From Streptomyces sp. XM4193 (GTDB taxonomy: Bacteria; Actinomycetota; Actinomycetes; Streptomycetales; Streptomycetaceae): a stretch of 64,000 nt of DNA. A program made the position numbers and the translations under genes. The notes beneath the pieces are model-generated. The model was not told where the DNA came from. It searched no databases and saw only the letters and a list, made by a program, of their open reading frames with translations. Of the stretch, positions 52,785 to 62,462 are shown piece by piece. The DNA is taken from NCBI RefSeq assembly GCF_023072595.1, contig NZ_JALLGK010000001.1, positions 558,001 through 622,000 of the forward strand, in the 5' to 3' direction. Every line of letters begins with the position of its first letter. The first letter of the stretch is position 1.

Positions 52785-53924
52785 ATGTCAGGCGAAGAGC
52801 GCACAGATCATGGCGTATCGGAAAGTGTTCGCGAACTCACCGAGAACATGAGGGAGTTGCGTACCCGCAGCGGACTGACGCTGGCGGCTCTGGCCGAGCG
52901 GACCAGTGTCAGCAAGTCCTCCTGGGAGCGCTACCTCAACGGCAAGAAGTTTCCGCCGCGCACCGCGGTCGCGGCGTTCGCACGCGCCGTCGGGGTCAAA
53001 CCGGACCGGCTGCTGCTCCTGTGGGACCTGGCCGCACAGGCCCGCCACCGGGCCGCCGAACGCGAGGCGGACGACGAGCAGTTGACGGACGGCGGTCGCG
53101 AGGAGACCGCCGCGCTCGGCGCCCGCGAGGTCTCCGGCCCCACCGGCACCACCGGGCACTCCGGCACGGAGCTGCTCGGCGGTGGTGGCGGCGTGCGCGA
53201 GGAGCGGCGCGTGCGACGGCTGGAGAGCGCCGTGCCCGCCGTGTTGCGCACCCGTCGGGCCGCGCTGGCGCAGGCGCTGGTCGCGGTGCTGCTGCTGGGC
53301 GGCTTCACCGCGCTGCGGCTCAGCTCGGGCGGGGACACCGAGGGGGACGTCCCGGCCACCGGCGCCGGCGGGCCGGTCGGCTGCGTCGGCAAGGACTGCC
53401 AGGGCAAGAACCCCGCGTCCCACGGATGCGATCTGGACGCCTACACCGCCGCGCTGCGCGAGTTCGACGGCAGCTTCATCGAGCTGCGCTACAGCCCGAG
53501 CTGCCGGGCGGGATGGGCGAGAATCAGCCACGCCGAGGTGGGGGACATCGCCCGGGTGGTGCCGCGCAGGGGCAGCCAGAGCGAGGAGCGGGCGATCAGC
53601 TACGACGGCGACGTCTTCTCGATGATGATGAACGCGCCCTACCCCGCCTCGGTGCGGGCCTGCGGAGTCAAGATCAAGGAGGGCCGGGACCAGCCGCTCA
53701 CCGTCTGCTCCGAGCCCGGGGGCGCCGAACCGATCCCGCCGCCGCCCGCACCCTCCACCACCCCCGAGGACGAGAAGCCCTCCGGCGACCCGAGCCCGTC
53801 CGGCGACGGGGGCTCGGACGGGAAGGACGCGTCCGACGGCAAGGACGCCTCCGACAGTGGGGACGACGCCGCCCTGGGCGGTGCTCCGGACGGAGCCGCG
53901 CGGGTCAACGCCGGGGCGGCGTAA
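52785..53924 (+). CDS. Membrane-anchored XRE protein with DUF2690 domain (third copy)
   Basis: 379 residues from ATG 52785; ATG 52752 and GTG 52815 are alternatives and none has a strong ribosome-binding site. HTH (LTENMRELRTRSGLTLAALA, VSKSSWERYLNGKKFPPRTA), linker, membrane helix near the middle (LAQALVAVLLLGGFTALRL), an outer DUF2690 domain (CVGKDCQGKNPASHGCD, ELRYSPSCRAGWARI) and a Ser/Asp/Gly tail. Same plan as the gene at 25244, with the S-K/R-S-S-W-x-R-Y-L-(N/S)-G recognition helix kept in all three. Confidence 0.85.
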   Translation: MSGEERTDHGVSESVRELTENMRELRTRSGLTLAALAERTSVSKSSWERYLNGKKFPPRTAVAAFARAVGVKPDRLLLLWDLAAQARHRAAEREADDEQLTDGGREETAALGAREVSGPTGTTGHSGTELLGGGGGVREERRVRRLESAVPAVLRTRRAALAQALVAVLLLGGFTALRLSSGGDTEGDVPATGAGGPVGCVGKDCQGKNPASHGCDLDAYTAALREFDGSFIELRYSPSCRAGWARISHAEVGDIARVVPRRGSQSEERAISYDGDVFSMMMNAPYPASVRACGVKIKEGRDQPLTVCSEPGGAEPIPPPPAPSTTPEDEKPSGDPSPSGDGGSDGKDASDGKDASDSGDDAALGGAPDGAARVNAGAA

Positions 53925-54074
53925 GGCAGTCGGCCCAGGGAGACGGACCGCCGCCGCCCCGGCTGCCGCGCTGCCGCACGCGCGGAGCCGTGCGCGCCGT
54001 CCCCGCGGAACCGCCCGAGCCGTCCGCGCCCCGGCCGTCCGCGCGCTTCCGCTGCCCGGCCCGTCGTCCCCGGG

Positions 54075-55007
54075 TCAGGTCAGCTCCTCCGCGAGGAGGT
54101 CGAGCAGCAGGCTGTCGTGCCAGCCCCTGCCGTCGGCGTTCCGCTCGTACTTGCGCAGGGTGCCCACCGGGCGGAAGCCGACCTTTCGGTAGCAGGCGAT
54201 CGCGGCGGCGTTGTCGGCCGCGGGGTCGATCACCAGCCGGTGGAAACCGTGCTCCTCGACGAGGTGGCGGGCGAGCGTGCGGACCGTGTCGGTCCCCAGG
54301 CCCTTTCCGTGCACGGCCGGGGAGAGGTAGAGGTCCATCCCGGCGTGCCGGTAGTCCGGTTCGTCCTCGCTGTACCAGCCGATGGCACCGACCACGCGTC
54401 CCTCGTGCAGCACGGCGAAGGTCTCGGTGCCCTCCTCGGCCAGGTCCTCGCGCACCGCGGCCACCAGGTCCTCGCCGCCGCGCCAGTACGCGTACACCTC
54501 GGGGCGGCGGCGGATCTCCGCGAGCTGCGGGACGTCCGAGTCGCGCACGGTGCGCAGCGTGACCAGTGCGCCGGTGAGGGTCCTCTCCTTCGGCCTGCGC
54601 ACCCGTACGTTCCCCATCGCCCGGGTGAGGGTGATCTCCACGGCGACCCGGTCCGGGTTGGGCGCGGGGGTGCGCTCGTAGCGCTCGGCGTGGCGGCGCA
54701 CCGCCTCCGCCACCGCCGTCTCGTCCTCGACCACCCGTGCGACGCCCTCCAGCGTCGCCCAACGCCCCTCGGACGCCTGGCAGATGGCCACCCGCGCACC
54801 GCTCTCGCCCGCCGCGCGAATGTGGGCGGCCTTGTGGCTCCTGGTGTTGGTGATGATCCGGGCGAGCCCGGCCTCCGGGTCGTACGTGGCGTGCACGGCC
54901 ACGACGTGCGGGGTGCCGTCCTGACGCGGTGTGGTCAGCGTGCACGGCAGCGGCTCGCGCCAGAAGTCGAGATAGGCGGGATCGGGGTTGCGCACGTCTG
55001 TCGCCAT
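54075..55007 (-). CDS. PPOX (F420/FMN oxidoreductase) - GNAT acetyltransferase fusion
   Basis: 310 residues from ATG 55007. Residues 1-140 form a split-barrel PPOX domain (LPCTLTTPRQDGTPHVVAVH, IITNTRSHKAAHIRA, VAICQASEGRWATLEGVARV) as in F420-dependent PPOX oxidoreductases. Residues ~145-310 are a GNAT domain of the aminoglycoside 6'-acetyltransferase type (VTLRTVRDSDVPQLAEI, YLSPAVHGKGLGTDTVRTLA, NAAAIACYRKVGFRPVG). Both domains keep their cofactor-loop motifs in one continuous frame. The combination is unusual; a reductase-acetyltransferase pair acting on one small molecule is possible. Substrates unknown. Confidence 0.82.
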   Translation of the reverse strand: MATDVRNPDPAYLDFWREPLPCTLTTPRQDGTPHVVAVHATYDPEAGLARIITNTRSHKAAHIRAAGESGARVAICQASEGRWATLEGVARVVEDETAVAEAVRRHAERYERTPAPNPDRVAVEITLTRAMGNVRVRRPKERTLTGALVTLRTVRDSDVPQLAEIRRRPEVYAYWRGGEDLVAAVREDLAEEGTETFAVLHEGRVVGAIGWYSEDEPDYRHAGMDLYLSPAVHGKGLGTDTVRTLARHLVEEHGFHRLVIDPAADNAAAIACYRKVGFRPVGTLRKYERNADGRGWHDSLLLDLLAEELT

Positions 55008-55161
55008 GGCGCGAGCGTATGCGAACGGCCGGCGCACGGGCAGGGGCGGGGGAGCGGCCCGACGACCGGCACCGCGGTCCGGTCGGTCCGGTCCGGCCCG
55101 GTCCGGTGGGTCGAGGGGCGAGAGCTGCGAGGAGGCGGCCGGGAGGGGTGCGAGAGCCTCA

Positions 55162-55180
55162 TTGAGTGGAATAGACTCAA
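55162..55180 (+). promoter_or_regulatory. HAIR element (HspR operator) of clpB
   Basis: TTGAGT-N7-ACTCAA matches the HspR consensus (CTTGAGTN7ACTCAAG) in all inner positions. HspR with DnaK represses clpB and the dnaK operon in Streptomyces, releasing them on heat shock. It lies 370 bases before the likely clpB start. Confidence 0.85.
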
Positions 55181-55549
55181 CTTTGTGTACGTTGGGGGAG
55201 TCAGGGCGAATCGGGGGCTGACATCATGGGGATCGGGGTGGTTCCGTGACCTCCGCCCGATGCGGGGCACCCGGGCACGACCGTCCGCCGGGCCGGAGCG
55301 GGTCCGGTCGGTGCGTCCGGCCGGCGCCCACCGGGTCGCGAGCCCGTACGCCGCGAGCCGGTACGGGGTCCGGCGGCCCGTGAGCCGGCGCCCCGCAGCG
55401 CACCGAAGGACACCGAACGACACCGACGACCGCCCGCCCCGACCGCCGCCCCGGCGCCCGTGCCGCGGCGGGCCGACGCCGTCACCGAGACCGACCACAC
55501 CGACACCGACCACACAGAGATCGACCACACCACGGAGGAGCGACCGCAC
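55181..55549 (+). other. Long clpB leader region
   Basis: About 370 bases between the HAIR site and the ClpB start. It includes direct repeats of ACCGACCACACC-type units (55490-55530), but no stop-bounded gene that I would support. A 5' UTR or a second promoter near the gene are the options. Confidence 0.5.
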
Positions 55550-58159
55550 GTGGAAGCCGAGCTGACCAACAAGAGCCGGGACGCGCTCGGCGCGGCGAAC
55601 AACCGCGCACTCACCGACGGCCACAGCGACATCACGCCGCCCCATCTCCTCCTCGCGCTGCTGGAGGGGGCCGACAACGAGAACATCCAGGACCTCCTCG
55701 CCGCGGTCGACGCCGACCAGGCGGCGCTGCGCGGCGGTGCGGAGCGGCTGCTCGCCGCACAGCCCAGCGTGCAGGGCGACACCGTCGCCAAACCGCAGCC
55801 CAACCGCGAGCTGCTGGCCGTCATCGCGGACGCCTCGCAGCGTGCCCGGGAGCTGGGCGACGAGTTCGTCTCGACCGAGCACCTGCTGATCGGCGTCGCC
55901 CAACGGGGCGGCCGGGCGGGCGAGTTGCTCAAGGACCAGGGCGCCACCGCCAAGAAGCTGCTGGACGCCTTCGAGCGCAGCAGGGGCGGGCAGCGGGTGA
56001 CCTCGCCGGACCCGGAGGGCACGTACAAGGCGCTGGAGAAGTTCGGCGCGGATCTGACCGCGGCCGCGCGGGACGGCCGGCTCGATCCGGTGATCGGCCG
56101 CGACCAGGAGATCCGTCGCGTCGTCCAGGTGCTGTCGCGGCGCACGAAGAACAACCCGGTCCTCATCGGTGAGCCGGGCGTCGGCAAGACGGCCGTGGTC
56201 GAGGGCCTCGCCCAGCGGATCGTCAAGGGTGACGTGCCGGAGTCGCTGCGCGACAAGCGGCTCGTCTCGCTCGACCTGGGCGCGATGGTGGCCGGCGCCA
56301 AGTACCGAGGCGAGTTCGAGGAGCGGCTGAAGACGGTCCTCGCCGAGATCAAGTCGAGCGACGGCCGGATCATCACCTTCATCGACGAGCTGCACACCGT
56401 CGTCGGCGCGGGCGCGGGCGGCGACTCCGCGATGGACGCGGGCAACATGCTCAAGCCGATGCTGGCCCGCGGCGAGCTGCGGATGGTCGGCGCGACGACG
56501 CTGGACGAGTACCGCGAGCGCATCGAGAAGGACCCGGCGCTGGAGCGGCGTTTCCAGCAGGTGCTGGTGGCCGAGCCGTCGGTGGAGGACTCCATCGCGA
56601 TTCTGCGCGGGCTCAAGGGCCGGTACGAGGCGCACCACAAGGTGCAGATCGCGGACAGTTCGCTGGTGGCCGCCTCCGCGCTCTCCGACCGCTACATCAC
56701 CTCGCGCTTCCTGCCGGACAAGGCGATCGACCTGGTCGACGAGGCGGCCTCCCGGCTCCGGATGGAGATCGACTCCTCGCCGCTGGAGATCGACGAACTC
56801 CAGCGCTCCGTGGACCGGATGAAGATGGAGGAGATGGCGCTCAGCAGCGAGTCGGACGTCGCCTCGCGGGAGCGGCTGGCCAGGCTCAAGCGCGATCTGG
56901 CGGACCGCGAGGAGGAGCTGCGGCAGCTCAACGCCCGCTGGGACAAGGAGAAGCAGTCCCTGAACCAGGTCGGCGAGCTCAAGGAACGGCTGGACGAGCT
57001 GCGCGGCCAGGCCGAACGCGCCGAGCGCGACGGGGACTTCGACACCGCCTCCAAGCTGCTCTACGGCGAGATCCCGTCCGTGGAGCAGCAGTTGGTGGAG
57101 GCGTCCGAGGTCGAGCAGGAGGTGGCCCGCGACACCATGGTCAAGGAGGAGGTCGGCCCGGACGACATCGCCGACGTCGTCGCCTCCTGGACGGGCATCC
57201 CGGCCGGCCGGCTGCTGGAGGGCGAGACCCAGAAACTCCTGCGCATGGAGGAGGAGTTGGGGCAGCGGCTGATCGGCCAGGGCGAGGCGGTGCGCGCCGT
57301 CTCCGACGCGGTGCGCCGTTCGCGGGCCGGGGTCGCCGACCCGGACCGGCCGACCGGCTCCTTCCTCTTCCTCGGTCCGACCGGCGTCGGCAAGACCGAA
57401 CTGGCCAAGGCGCTCGCCGACTTCCTCTTCGACGACGAGCGGGCCATGGTCCGCATCGACATGAGCGAGTACAGCGAGAAGCACTCGGTCGCCCGTCTGG
57501 TCGGCGCCCCGCCCGGCTACGTCGGGTACGAGGAGGGCGGCCAGCTCACCGAGGCGGTGCGGCGGCGCCCGTACACCGTCGTGCTGCTGGACGAGGTGGA
57601 GAAGGCCCACCACGAGGTCTTCGACATCCTGCTCCAGGTGCTGGACGACGGCCGGCTCACCGACGGGCAGGGCCGTACGGTCGACTTCCGCAACACCATC
57701 CTGGTGCTGACCTCCAACCTCGGCAGCCAGCATCTGCTGGACCGGCTGGCCAAGCCCGAGGAGCAGCGCGAGAAGGTGCTCGCGGCCGTACGGGCGGCGT
57801 TCCGGCCCGAGTTCCTGAACCGGCTGGACGATCTGGTGGTCTTCTCCGCGCTCAGCGGGCCGGAGCTGGAGCGCATCGCGCAGCTGCAGATCGACAGCCT
57901 CCAGCGGCGCCTGAACGACCGCCGGCTGACCCTGGACATCTCGCCCGAGGCGCTGGAGTGGCTGTCGGTCGAGGGCAACGACCCGGCGTACGGCGCCCGG
58001 CCGCTGCGCAGGCTCGTGCAGACCGCCGTCGGCGACCAGCTGGCCAGGAAGATCCTGGGCGGCGAGGTCCACGACGGCGACACCGTGCGGGTCACGGCGG
58101 CGGGCGAGGACGGCCGGGGACTGCGGGTCACCGCGGTGCGCCCCGACGGGCAGGAGTGA
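55550..58159 (+). CDS. clpB: ATP-dependent chaperone ClpB
   Basis: 869 residues from GTG 55550, chosen because [18 protein letters not shown] is the family N-terminus and GGAGGAG precedes it. Clp-N repeats (about 1-145), AAA+ module 1 with Walker A GEPGVGKT (207-214) and Walker [10 protein letters not shown], the coiled-coil M domain (about 410-530), AAA+ module 2 with GPTGVGKT (609-616) and [14 protein letters not shown], and the D2-small domain with [15 protein letters not shown]. No ClpP-binding IGF/L loop, as expected for a disaggregase. It resolves heat-damaged aggregates with DnaK. Controlled by the upstream HAIR site. Confidence 0.96.
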   Translation: MEAELTNKSRDALGAANNRALTDGHSDITPPHLLLALLEGADNENIQDLLAAVDADQAALRGGAERLLAAQPSVQGDTVAKPQPNRELLAVIADASQRARELGDEFVSTEHLLIGVAQRGGRAGELLKDQGATAKKLLDAFERSRGGQRVTSPDPEGTYKALEKFGADLTAAARDGRLDPVIGRDQEIRRVVQVLSRRTKNNPVLIGEPGVGKTAVVEGLAQRIVKGDVPESLRDKRLVSLDLGAMVAGAKYRGEFEERLKTVLAEIKSSDGRIITFIDELHTVVGAGAGGDSAMDAGNMLKPMLARGELRMVGATTLDEYRERIEKDPALERRFQQVLVAEPSVEDSIAILRGLKGRYEAHHKVQIADSSLVAASALSDRYITSRFLPDKAIDLVDEAASRLRMEIDSSPLEIDELQRSVDRMKMEEMALSSESDVASRERLARLKRDLADREEELRQLNARWDKEKQSLNQVGELKERLDELRGQAERAERDGDFDTASKLLYGEIPSVEQQLVEASEVEQEVARDTMVKEEVGPDDIADVVASWTGIPAGRLLEGETQKLLRMEEELGQRLIGQGEAVRAVSDAVRRSRAGVADPDRPTGSFLFLGPTGVGKTELAKALADFLFDDERAMVRIDMSEYSEKHSVARLVGAPPGYVGYEEGGQLTEAVRRRPYTVVLLDEVEKAHHEVFDILLQVLDDGRLTDGQGRTVDFRNTILVLTSNLGSQHLLDRLAKPEEQREKVLAAVRAAFRPEFLNRLDDLVVFSALSGPELERIAQLQIDSLQRRLNDRRLTLDISPEALEWLSVEGNDPAYGARPLRRLVQTAVGDQLARKILGGEVHDGDTVRVTAAGEDGRGLRVTAVRPDGQE

Positions 58160-58280
58160 CGTCCGTGCCGGGGACGTGCCGTTTCGCACCCCGCCCCGCC
58201 CTTTTCGTGGCCGGTTCGGCTTGCCACGAAGGGGCGGGGGTGAGGGAGGATGGCCGGACTCGTACGAAGGGAAGTTCCAC

Positions 58281-58886
58281 GTGAGCATCGACCCGTCCTC
58301 GATTCCGAACTTCGGGGGCCAGCAGCCAGAGCCGCAGAGCGGTGGCCCGGCGGGACCGGTCGTCCCGGACCAGGAGCTCGTCAAGCAGCTCCTGGAGCAG
58401 ATGGAGCTGAAGTACGTCGTCGACGACGAGGGCGACCTCGCGGCGCCGTGGGAGGAATTCCGCACGTACTTCATGTTCCGCGGTGAGGAGGAGCAGCAGG
58501 TCTTCTCCGTCCGCACCTTCTACGACCGGCCGCACCCGATCGAGGACAAGGGCAAGCTCCTTGAGTCGATCGACGACTGGAACCGCCGCACGCTGTGGCC
58601 GAAGGTCTACACCCACACCCACGACGACGGCACCGTCCGTCTCATCGGTGAGGCCCAGACCCTCATCGGCATGGGCGTCGCGCTGGAGCACTTCGTCTCC
58701 TCCACGGTGAGCTGGGTGCGGGCGTCCATCGAGTTCGACAAGTGGCTGGTGGAGGCCCTCGGCCTGGAGAAGGACGCCGAGTCCGCCGACGGCGAGAAGG
58801 CCGAGGGCGCCGACGGTGCCAAGGCCGACGGCGGCGACGGCGAGAAGACCGACGGCGAGGGCGGGACCGGGGACGCCAAGTCCTGA
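58281..58886 (+). CDS. YbjN domain-containing protein
   Basis: 201 residues from GTG 58281 (RBS AAGGGA). A single YbjN domain (about 35-165): KQLLEQMELKYVVDDEGDLA, YFMFRGEEEQQVFSVRTFYD, LLESIDDWNRRTLWPKVYTH and GVALEHFVSSTVSWV. The C-terminal ~40 residues are a disordered Asp/Gly/Lys repeat (ADGEKAEGADGAKADGGDGE). YbjN proteins are of unknown biochemical function; they have a type III secretion chaperone-like fold. Cytosolic. Starts 121 bases after clpB and may be read through from it. Confidence 0.88.
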   Translation: MSIDPSSIPNFGGQQPEPQSGGPAGPVVPDQELVKQLLEQMELKYVVDDEGDLAAPWEEFRTYFMFRGEEEQQVFSVRTFYDRPHPIEDKGKLLESIDDWNRRTLWPKVYTHTHDDGTVRLIGEAQTLIGMGVALEHFVSSTVSWVRASIEFDKWLVEALGLEKDAESADGEKAEGADGAKADGGDGEKTDGEGGTGDAKS

Positions 58887-59017
58887 GTCCGCGCGTTCCT
58901 CGACGACGACGGCGGCCGGCCCCGGGTGCGGAACCCGGGACCGGCCGCCGTCGCGTCCGCGGAGGCGGTGCGTGAGCCGGAGACGGAGCTCGCCGCGGCT
59001 GCCGGCCGGGGCGAGGG

Positions 59018-59827
59018 TCAGGAGATGCGGTGGACGCGCTGGTCGGCCAGCTCGTAGCGGGCGGCGACCACGGCCAGCCTGCCGTCCGCGACGCGCTCCG
59101 CCAGATCCGGCTCGGCCGCCAACTGCCGTCGCACGTTGAGCGCGTGGGCCGTCACGGTCGCGTCGACCCGGGCGTCGCCGTGCTGGGAGTGGTCGATCGA
59201 GGGGAAGATCTGCTCCACCACGTACTGGAGGTGGCCGGGCAGCTCCTCGCCGCTCTCGTCCGCCTCGACCGCCGCGGCGACCGCGCCGCAGGACTGGTGA
59301 CCGAGGACGAGTATCAGCGGGATGTCGAGCTCCAGCACACCGTAGGCGACGCTGCCGATCACGCTGCTGTCGAGCACCTCGCCGGCGGAGCGCACCGTCA
59401 TCAGGTCGCCGAGGCCCTGGTCGAAGACCAGCTCGGGCGGCACCCGCGAGTCGATGCAGCCGAGCACGACCGCGAACGGGTTCTGGCCGGAGACCAGGAC
59501 CTGGCGTATCTCCTCGGACTCGTGCGGGTGCTCCTGGCGCATCCGGCGCCACCGCTGGTTGCCCTCGGCCAGCTCCTTGAGCGCCGCGGCCGGGGTGCTC
59601 GGCCGCTCCGTCAGCAGACCTCGGCCGCGGGCCGGGGCCGCCACCGCGCCGCCGCCCAGCGCCAGTCCGGCGCCCACCACCGCCGTACCGCCGACCACCG
59701 CGCGCAGCAGCGCACGCCTGCCGGTGCCGGCGCGAGGCCCGGCGTGGGCTCCGGTGCCGGTTGTGTCGATCGCCGTCGGGGCGGCGAAGTCTCCCGGACC
59801 GTGGTCCGTACGTTCGTTCGGGTTCAT
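59018..59827 (-). CDS. Beta-type carbonic anhydrase with Tat-like signal
   Basis: 269 residues from ATG 59827. Twin Arg at 37-38 (GTGRRALLRAVVGGTAVVGA) followed by a hydrophobic segment predicts Tat export. The enzyme domain (about 75-269) has the beta-CA zinc ligands C124, H177 and C180 (VLGCIDSRVPPE; VLGHQSCGAV) and the D126-R128 dyad. It interconverts CO2 and bicarbonate, here probably outside the membrane. A GGTTCA-N5-TGAACC inverted repeat spans the start codon (59821-59837), a candidate operator. Confidence 0.9.
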   Translation of the reverse strand: MNPNERTDHGPGDFAAPTAIDTTGTGAHAGPRAGTGRRALLRAVVGGTAVVGAGLALGGGAVAAPARGRGLLTERPSTPAAALKELAEGNQRWRRMRQEHPHESEEIRQVLVSGQNPFAVVLGCIDSRVPPELVFDQGLGDLMTVRSAGEVLDSSVIGSVAYGVLELDIPLILVLGHQSCGAVAAAVEADESGEELPGHLQYVVEQIFPSIDHSQHGDARVDATVTAHALNVRRQLAAEPDLAERVADGRLAVVAARYELADQRVHRIS

Positions 59828-60204
59828 GAGTTGAACCTATGAACGCGTGCGGAGCCAACAGGAGGCACCTGGGGAGTCTTGGCCAAGGCTTGGGTCAACT
59901 GCGATGACCGCTAGGGCAGTTCATTACCGAAAGGGAGGCAACCCGCTCGCGCGACAGGGCGTCCGGCCTGTTCGCCCCGGGGCGGAGTGGGACGGGGCGG
60001 GCCCGGGCGGCGGGCGAACTCCCCGGCTCGGTACGGCTGTTGCGGGGAGTGCGCGCGTGAGCGGCCCGGCCTTCGTACGGCGGTGTCCCGGTACGCCCGG
60101 GGCGCGTCCGGGCAGGCCCGAGTCGCGTCCGGACGGGGTTGGCGGGGCAGCCGTCGGTCCGGCTCGTCCGTCAGTCCAGCTCGTCCGTCGGTCCGGCTCG
60201 TCCG
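59828..60204. other. Intergenic region of 377 bases
   Basis: It contains the palindrome CTTGGCCAAG (59878-59887), which may regulate the carbonic anhydrase, and the 34-bp repeat at its right end. Two open frames cross it, but neither has coding character. Confidence 0.5.
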
Positions 60205-60220
60205 TCAGTCCAGCTCGTCC
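60153..60220. repeat. 34-bp direct tandem repeat
   Basis: Two copies (60153-60186, 60187-60220). The right copy includes the last codons and stop of the small membrane protein gene (DELD-stop), so the left copy is a duplication of that 3' end. Confidence 0.9.
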
Positions 60221-60465
60221 ACGTACCGCTTGGAGTCCAGCAGCGAGGCCTCCGGGAAGTCGGCACGCACCGCCTTGACGGCGGCCACCATGCCCTCGCT
60301 GTCCCGCACCGCGCGTATCTTCGGGCCGTCCACCGCCGCCGCGAAGTCCTCGTAGGCGGGGAACCTTCGCGAGAACTCCTCCCGGCGCTGCCGGGCCATA
60401 CGGCTGGTCACCACCGTGACGACGAGGGCGGCGACGACCACGAGCACCAGAATCAGTTTCAACAT
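60205..60465 (-). CDS. Small N-anchored membrane protein (86 aa)
   Basis: ATG 60465. One N-terminal helix (LKLILVLVVVAALVVTVVTS) then a basic/acidic cytoplasmic part (RREEFSRRFPAYEDFAAAVD, AVKAVRADFPEASLLDSKRY). No recognised family. Its 3' end lies inside a 34-bp tandem repeat. Divergent from the snapalysin region. Confidence 0.7.
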   Translation of the reverse strand: MLKLILVLVVVAALVVTVVTSRMARQRREEFSRRFPAYEDFAAAVDGPKIRAVRDSEGMVAAVKAVRADFPEASLLDSKRYVDELD

Positions 60466-60908
60466 GCCTCGAGGCTACGTGGCCCGCCGTCGTCGGCAGC
60501 AGGAGTGCGGATCGGCGCCAGGCGTGCGCCCGCTCCCGGGCCCGGACCGGGGCCGGCGGGCCTGGCCCGGGCTGCGGGTGCGGCGCCGCGAGTGCAGGCC
60601 GGGCGGTGTGTGTGCCCTTTTCCGCCGCCGTGCCGGTCCCTTTGCCCGTGCGTTCCGGTCCCTTTGCACGGAGGGCAGGTGTCCGACTCCCGCGCGCCTC
60701 CCCGGGGTTGTGTGGGGTCGGTGTGAGGTAACGAGGGGGTGTCGACGGGGGCGGACGGGCGGAGTAGTGTCCCTCGCGGCCGTCGCCCGGCCCTGTGTCC
60801 GTCGCTGCTGCGAGAGTCGACTCGCCTTTCGCAGCGGGCAGTTCGGCGAGGTCGGGCCATGTCCTTCCACCTGGTTTCAACCCCCACACGAACGAGAGTG
60901 GAGACACT
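60466..60908. other. Long upstream region of the snapalysin gene
   Basis: 443 bases with no supported gene. A/T-richer text near 60715-60770 could hold a promoter (a TAGTGT -10-like box at about 60763). No LysR-type regulator gene is present beside this snpA homolog. Confidence 0.5.
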
Positions 60909-61496
60909 GTGACAACCAAGAAGACCCTGCGTGCGGTCGCCGTGCTCGGCGCCACCACCCTGCTGTCCCTTGCCGGAGGCCAGGCATTCGCCGGCGTCGC
61001 CCCCACCGGCTCCCCCGAGAAGGCCGCCACCGTCGTCACCTACGACGCCTCCGGCGCCGAGGAGTTCATCGAGGCCGTCGACGGCGGCGCCGACGTCTGG
61101 AACGAGAGCGTCACCGGCGTACAGCTGGAGCCCGCCGAGGCCGGCGAGCAGGCGAACATCACCATCGTCGCCGACGACGGCTGGCCGCGTGCGCAGACCA
61201 CCTCGCTCGGCAACGGGCGCATCTGGATGGGGCGCCAGGCAGTCGAGGAGGGCCACAACACCCTGCGGATCGCCTCGCACGAGCTGGGCCACATCCTCGG
61301 TCTGCCGGACATCAAGCCCGGCCCGTGCACCAGCCTGATGTCCGGCGCGAGCGCCGGAACGGACTGCACCAACGCCTACCCGGACGAGTCGGAGAAGGCG
61401 AGCGTCGAGGAGAACTTCGGCAGCGCCCTGCACTTCAAGAGCGACGCGGACTTCAAGCGCATTCCGCTCACCGTCGGCCGCGTCCACCAGGACTGA
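60909..61496 (+). CDS. snpA: Snapalysin, M7 small neutral metalloprotease
   Basis: 195 residues from GTG 60909 (RBS GTGGAG). Sec signal (LRAVAVLGATTLLSLAGGQA), a short propeptide and the M7 catalytic domain with the metzincin-like zinc motif ASHELGHILGLPD (H124, E125, H128, D134), then PCTSLMSGASAG (Met-turn and Cys) and a second Cys in GTDCTNAYPDE. It is a secreted protease for extracellular protein, typical of Streptomyces. In the classic systems a divergent LysR activator (snpR) controls it; none is seen here. Confidence 0.93.
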   Translation: MTTKKTLRAVAVLGATTLLSLAGGQAFAGVAPTGSPEKAATVVTYDASGAEEFIEAVDGGADVWNESVTGVQLEPAEAGEQANITIVADDGWPRAQTTSLGNGRIWMGRQAVEEGHNTLRIASHELGHILGLPDIKPGPCTSLMSGASAGTDCTNAYPDESEKASVEENFGSALHFKSDADFKRIPLTVGRVHQD

Positions 61497-61551
61497 CGGC
61501 GCGAACGTCCGCGCGCCCGAACTCCCCCGGCGCGCGGGGCGGTTGAGCACA

Positions 61552-61585
61552 GTTGGCTCCGGGCCCCCACGGGCTCGGAGCCAAC
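61552..61585. terminator. Hairpin terminator after the snapalysin gene
   Basis: GTTGGCTCCG (61552-61561) pairs with CGGAGCCAAC (61576-61585), with an inner GCCC/GGGC pairing. Confidence 0.85.
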
Positions 61586-61662
61586 GCCGTTGTACGGGTG
61601 GGAGGTTGGGGGCGGGCGGAGGTCCGGGCCCTGAGGTCGGGCCGGCGTCGGCGTCGTCGGAG

Positions 61663-61893
61663 TCAGCGGCGGCGTCGGCGGAACTCGTGCTCCAGCGTCG
61701 GGTCGAGCGCCGAGTCGTAGATGCCGGTGCCCCGGCAGTGTTTGCACTCCGCCGGGTGGTGGACGGTCTCCATCGGGCCCCGGAACGGATGCGGCCCGGC
61801 GACGTACGCCGTGGCGCGGGCCACTGCTCCACCGCCCTGGCACCACTCGCACTGGTCGCCCTCGGGCTCGTCGGCGGGGTCGTACCACTCCAT
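61663..61893 (-). CDS. Small zinc-motif protein (two CxxC pairs)
   Basis: 76 residues from ATG 61893 (GGGA 8 bases ahead). C15-x-x-C18 (DQCEWCQGGG) and C50-x-x-C53 (AECKHCRGTGIYD) are DnaJ-like C-x-x-C-x-G-x-G pairs that would bind one zinc. Acidic start, basic tail (EFRRRRR). Family unknown; protein binding is more likely than enzymatic activity. Confidence 0.65.
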   Translation of the reverse strand: MEWYDPADEPEGDQCEWCQGGGAVARATAYVAGPHPFRGPMETVHHPAECKHCRGTGIYDSALDPTLEHEFRRRRR

Positions 61894-62462
61894 ACGCTGG
61901 TCCCGGCGTCTCCGGCGCGCTCGCTGCGGTGCAGAGTCGCGTGCGGTGACGCTGTTTCCCTTCTTCTGGCGGTGCTTCGCGGCCGGCCGCCGCGCTTCCG
62001 GTGCCGGGCCCGACCGCAGGTGCCGGAAGTACGTGCGGGCTGTACGTCCGTCTGTCCCTCGCGCGTACCGGGCCGCGTACCCGCTGACGGCGTTCCGCCG
62101 GGCACGCCCAACGTAGCCCGCCGGGGTCGGCGAGCGGTCGAGGCCGGGCCGACCGGGTACGCCGGACGCGCTGGAGCATCCGTGCGAAGGGTGGTGCGCG
62201 CCGGGGCAGTTGGGCGACGGAGCGGCCGGCAGACGGTCAGGCGCCCCCGCCGCGTCCGCCTCCCCGTACCGGTTGCCCCGCCACCGGCTCCCACTGCGCC
62301 GACCGGCTCCGAACTCGCCCCAGTGCCCTGTGAGTTGTGCGGGCTGCATGCCGACCGGTCTCGGCGTGCGCGGGACCGCCGCACGAGCCGCCGCGCCGCC
62401 CGGCGTCGTGCCGGCCCGTGGAGGCCGGGCCGTCGTGCCGGTCCGCGCCGACCGGGGTCGGG
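61894..62462. other. Intergenic region of 569 bases
   Basis: Between the zinc-motif gene and the aminotransferase fragment. The text is Arg/Pro/Gly-rich in all frames with no start/RBS combination I would support; it may hold the decayed end of a former gene. Confidence 0.45.

Noticed and set aside
60153..60220. Attachment site of an integrated element
   Set aside because: The copies are directly adjacent, with no integrase or tRNA gene nearby; a simple tandem duplication explains them.
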